Program-made: the position numbers and the translations under genes
NCBI GenBank assembly: GCA_003156805.1
Contig: PMHV01000034.1
Span: 45,565 to 109,564, forward strand
Source: Acidobacteriaceae bacterium
GTDB taxonomy: Bacteria; Acidobacteriota; Terriglobia; Terriglobales; Acidobacteriaceae
Length of the DNA stretch: 64,000 bases
Reading direction: 5' to 3'
Part shown: one piece after another, positions 61,852-64,000 of the stretch
Layout of the letters: each line of letters begins with the position of its first letter
Numbering within the stretch: the stretch's first letter is position 1
The notes under the pieces: model-generated
What the model was told of the DNA's origin: nothing
What the model saw: only the letters and a program-made list of their open reading frames with translations
Database searches by the model: none

Positions 61852-64000
61852 CTATCGCGGGGTGAGATCGGAGTAGTGGCCGAAGCTGGTAAGAACCACC
61901 TGATCGTTGCCGGGAATGTAAAAACCGAACTTGCCGAGAGTGAGGTTGCCGCCGGGCTGCGTCCAACGGTCGAGAACCACCCAGGTGTCGCCCAGCTTGA
62001 TCGAGTGGGTGATCTCATTGGGTTCGACGCGAATCTGCACGGTGCGGGACCCTTTTTTCTCGCCTTTGTGCGGAACTTTGGCTTCGTCAGTTTTCTGGCC
62101 GTTGCGGATCACGGTGCGGTAGAGGAAGTTGTCGTCCATCTGGAAGAGCACGTGGTTGTTGGCATCGGTGTAGTTCACGAACCATTGCAGGCGATGACCT
62201 TTGCCCAGAATGCTCGAGCCTTTCACGGCCGCGGAAAATACAAACGCTCCAGTGGTGGGCGAGACGCCGTACAAAACGAAATCGCCGCCTTTGTGAACGA
62301 ATGTGTTGTTCTCCTGCTGCCAGGCCGAGGCGTCGTCCCACTTCGACATGCCGTCGGGAGCTAGAGAGAGATCGAAAGCTTTTGTCTGGCCGGCAATCAC
62401 GGCGACGGTGGAGGTTCGAGTGAGAATATCGGCCGTGCGCGCCGTCAGCGTATAGGAACCGGCAGGCAGGCTGAGCGCGTTCCCGCTCGTTAACTTCACG
62501 GGAGATTCGCCCGCTTTGGTTAGAGTGACCTGCGCGTCGGCGGGAGTGAAAGTAATTTTCAACTCGCCGGGAGCGGCTTCGAGAGACATGTCGGCCGCCG
62601 AAAGCGCCACTGCCGCGCCGGCGACGAAATGTTTCTTGATCTGCCTGGGCTTGAAGCGGTCTTTGCGCAGTTCGACTATGTGGTCGCCGGGATTCACCGT
62701 GGAAATATTGAGGGTTCCATCCTGCTGCACGGTTCCAACCGAAGTCTGATCGACGAGGACTGTGGTTCCGGGAACTCCGCCCTGGATCGAGAGCGCAGCG
62801 AAATGCGGGACGGGCTGCAAATTGAAAACTACTTTGTGCTGTTCGCCTTTGCGAACGCGAATCTTCTGATCGGGAACTTCCTGGAAACCGTTTTGCGAAA
62901 CTCGAATCGTATAGTCTTTCGGCTCGAGGTTGGCGATGCGCAGTTGACCGCCTCGCGTGAACTGATCGATGAGCTTGCCGTTGAGAAAGACCTTCGAATG
63001 GTCCTGGCCGGTGACGACCACCAGAGTGCCGACGTTTTGTCCGGTCTCGAGGAACGTGGTGAGCGCCGGTGCCGCGCCGACATCGATGGGAAGTTTGTAT
63101 TGGTCGCTGCCCTGGGTGAGCGTTAATTCGTGAGGGCCGGCGGGGACGGGAGGAAGATCGACGCCCTCCTGAGGCACATCGACCGCGGGCTGACCATCGA
63201 GGCTGAGCTTGGTGTTGCGGTCACTCGCATAGACGTGAACCGCGTCGCCCATGCTGCCTACGAGGACGGCGAGAACTCCTTTGGTGGTGATGGGCAGTTT
63301 GACCACGGGCGCCGCGCCGTCCGCAGCGGTGAAGTTGAAGGACGCACTGCCGTGAGGGCCTTCGAATTTCAGCGAGTGATCTCCGGGCGTAAGCTGGTCG
63401 AGCGTCCACTGAGCATCCTGCAGGTCGGCGGGCGGCTGATCGTCGAAGGAGACTTTGCCCGAGCCGGTATCGGAAGAAAGTTTCAGCGCAGGCGCCGGGA
63501 GCAGCACGGGTTCGGGAGCCGCGGGCGGCGGAGTACTGACAGGAGCCGAAGCGACCTGGGGCGGTGGTGGCGGAACCGGTTTGTGTCTGCCCGCAAAAGC
63601 GAAGATCAACACGACCAGCAGTACGGCAGCGGCGCCGGCCAGGATCAGATTCTGGTTGCTCGAAGAGAGCGGCGACGATTTGGCTGCGGGAGCTGGGATT
63701 TTCTTTGCGGCTGGAGGGATTGGCGGCGGAGGCGCGGCACCAGGTCGCTGCGCAAGCGCAGCGGCGGCGAGCGGCGCGGCCGGTAAATCTGTTTTGCTCT
63801 TCGCCACAGGTAGATCTGTCTTTGTTTTTGTCTCGGTCTTTGTCTTTGTCTCGGTCTTTGTCTCGGTCTTTGTCTCGGTCTTCGTCTCAGCCTTGGTCTT
63901 GCTTGTGGCAACTGGCGCGGCGCGGTTCTCCGCAGTTGAGGTTGAGGGTTTCTCCGCAGAAACTACTGGCGGCGCGGCTTCTAGAGCAGGCGCTTCAACC
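61852..64000 (-). CDS. PEGA-domain protein with Lys-Thr repeats, cut by the window end
   Basis: The frame is open from its stop at 61852 to base 64000, so the start lies outside. The visible part, from the N-terminal side: Ala/Pro/Glu-rich sequence, a (KTET)n repeat encoded by a 12-base unit (63812-63903), Pro-rich linker, one membrane helix (LILAGAAAVLLVVLIFAFAG), then several PEGA-like beta domains (SVGTVQQDGTLNISTVNPGD, VFLNGKLIDQF) and a C-terminal jelly-roll-like domain (FVHKGGDFVLYGVSPTTGAF ... LGKFGFYIPGNDQVVL). It may be the C-terminal part of a Ser/Thr kinase, as in similar acidobacterial proteins; the GTG at 63805 is only an internal codon. Confidence 0.8.
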   Translation of the reverse strand, partial: VEAPALEAAPPVVSAEKPSTSTAENRAAPVATSKTKAETKTETKTETKTETKTKTETKTKTDLPVAKSKTDLPAAPLAAAALAQRPGAAPPPPIPPAAKKIPAPAAKSSPLSSSNQNLILAGAAAVLLVVLIFAFAGRHKPVPPPPPQVASAPVSTPPPAAPEPVLLPAPALKLSSDTGSGKVSFDDQPPADLQDAQWTLDQLTPGDHSLKFEGPHGSASFNFTAADGAAPVVKLPITTKGVLAVLVGSMGDAVHVYASDRNTKLSLDGQPAVDVPQEGVDLPPVPAGPHELTLTQGSDQYKLPIDVGAAPALTTFLETGQNVGTLVVVTGQDHSKVFLNGKLIDQFTRGGQLRIANLEPKDYTIRVSQNGFQEVPDQKIRVRKGEQHKVVFNLQPVPHFAALSIQGGVPGTTVLVDQTSVGTVQQDGTLNISTVNPGDHIVELRKDRFKPRQIKKHFVAGAAVALSAADMSLEAAPGELKITFTPADAQVTLTKAGESPVKLTSGNALSLPAGSYTLTARTADILTRTSTVAVIAGQTKAFDLSLAPDGMSKWDDASAWQQENNTFVHKGGDFVLYGVSPTTGAFVFSAAVKGSSILGKGHRLQWFVNYTDANNHVLFQMDDNFLYRTVIRNGQKTDEAKVPHKGEKKGSRTVQIRVEPNEITHSIKLGDTWVVLDRWTQPGGNLTLGKFGFYIPGNDQVVLTSFGHYSDLTPR
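63812..63903. repeat. 12-bp repeat tract encoding Lys-Thr-Glu-Thr
   Basis: Six or more units of TCTCGGTCTTTG (plus strand) encode the KTETKTETKTKT stretch of the PEGA protein. Confidence 0.8.

Noticed and set aside
61641-61865. Plus-strand small open frame with RFDHG repeats
   Set aside because: It consists almost entirely of the 15-bp tandem repeat, which is open in several frames. Codon use is set by the repeat.

Overview
The window is a stretch of chromosome that looks like Acidobacteriota (Terriglobia-type). GC is high and genes are closely packed. The evidence is the mix of families: three VWFA-related proteins of the acidobacterial type, a very large Oar-like TonB-dependent receptor with a carboxypeptidase-regulatory N-terminus, paired FecR/DUF6600 proteins, TonB-C and PEGA fusions, and a tRNA with a non-canonical cloverleaf of the kind reported from Acidobacteria. 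I see no insertion sequence, phage or CRISPR array. All identifications are from reading the sequence; no database search was run.

Layout. 1-12.8 kb is mostly housekeeping: the 3' end of guaA, a DUF422/CruF-like membrane protein, a cupin, RNase PH, a DUF885 hydrolase, a LacD-type aldolase, a VWFA protein, an SDR and an ICMT-like methyltransferase. 12.8-16.3 kb is a minus-strand operon (DUF1015, amidase, GerMN). 16.4-18.7 kb holds two overlapping VWFA genes. 18.8-20.7 kb holds a PstS-like/TonB-C fusion with a porin. 20.8-29 kb carries cysteine synthase, cystathionine gamma-synthase, CutA, a phosphohexomutase, an FtsB-like protein, ThiG and an acyl-CoA synthetase.

29-43.3 kb is an unusual potassium (Kdp) locus. 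KdpD is split into two divergently transcribed genes: the N-terminal KdpD/USP part on the plus strand and the membrane/GAF/histidine-kinase part on the minus strand. KdpE follows, then a small protein, an 1,106-residue outer-membrane receptor, a small membrane protein and a BBP2-type porin, and then a 29-residue membrane peptide, kdpF, kdpA, kdpB and kdpC. Two blocks of 11-bp direct repeats (TTA at positions 2-4 of each) precede the receptor and porin units and look like KdpE operators.

43.4-51.4 kb has two paralogous secreted FecR/DUF6600 proteins flanking an NtrB/NtrC-type two-component pair; the second has a good sigma-54 promoter. Between the NtrC gene and this promoter lies the most striking element: an 89-nt tRNA with a tRNA-Sec/Ser-like body (long variable arm, 4-nt D-loop, 4-bp T-stem, G discriminator) but a UUC (glutamate) anticodon, followed by a possible small RNA and a terminator.

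51.6-56.7 kb is a minus-strand operon of response regulator, histidine kinase, porin and cupredoxin-like protein, with three 11-bp operator-like repeats upstream. 57-64 kb holds a SpoU/TrmJ-type methyltransferase, a pseudokinase fused to a TonB C-terminal domain, a PQQ-like propeller and a PEGA protein cut by the window edge. Degenerate short-period repeats (about 12-15 bp in genes) recur across the whole window, both between and inside genes.
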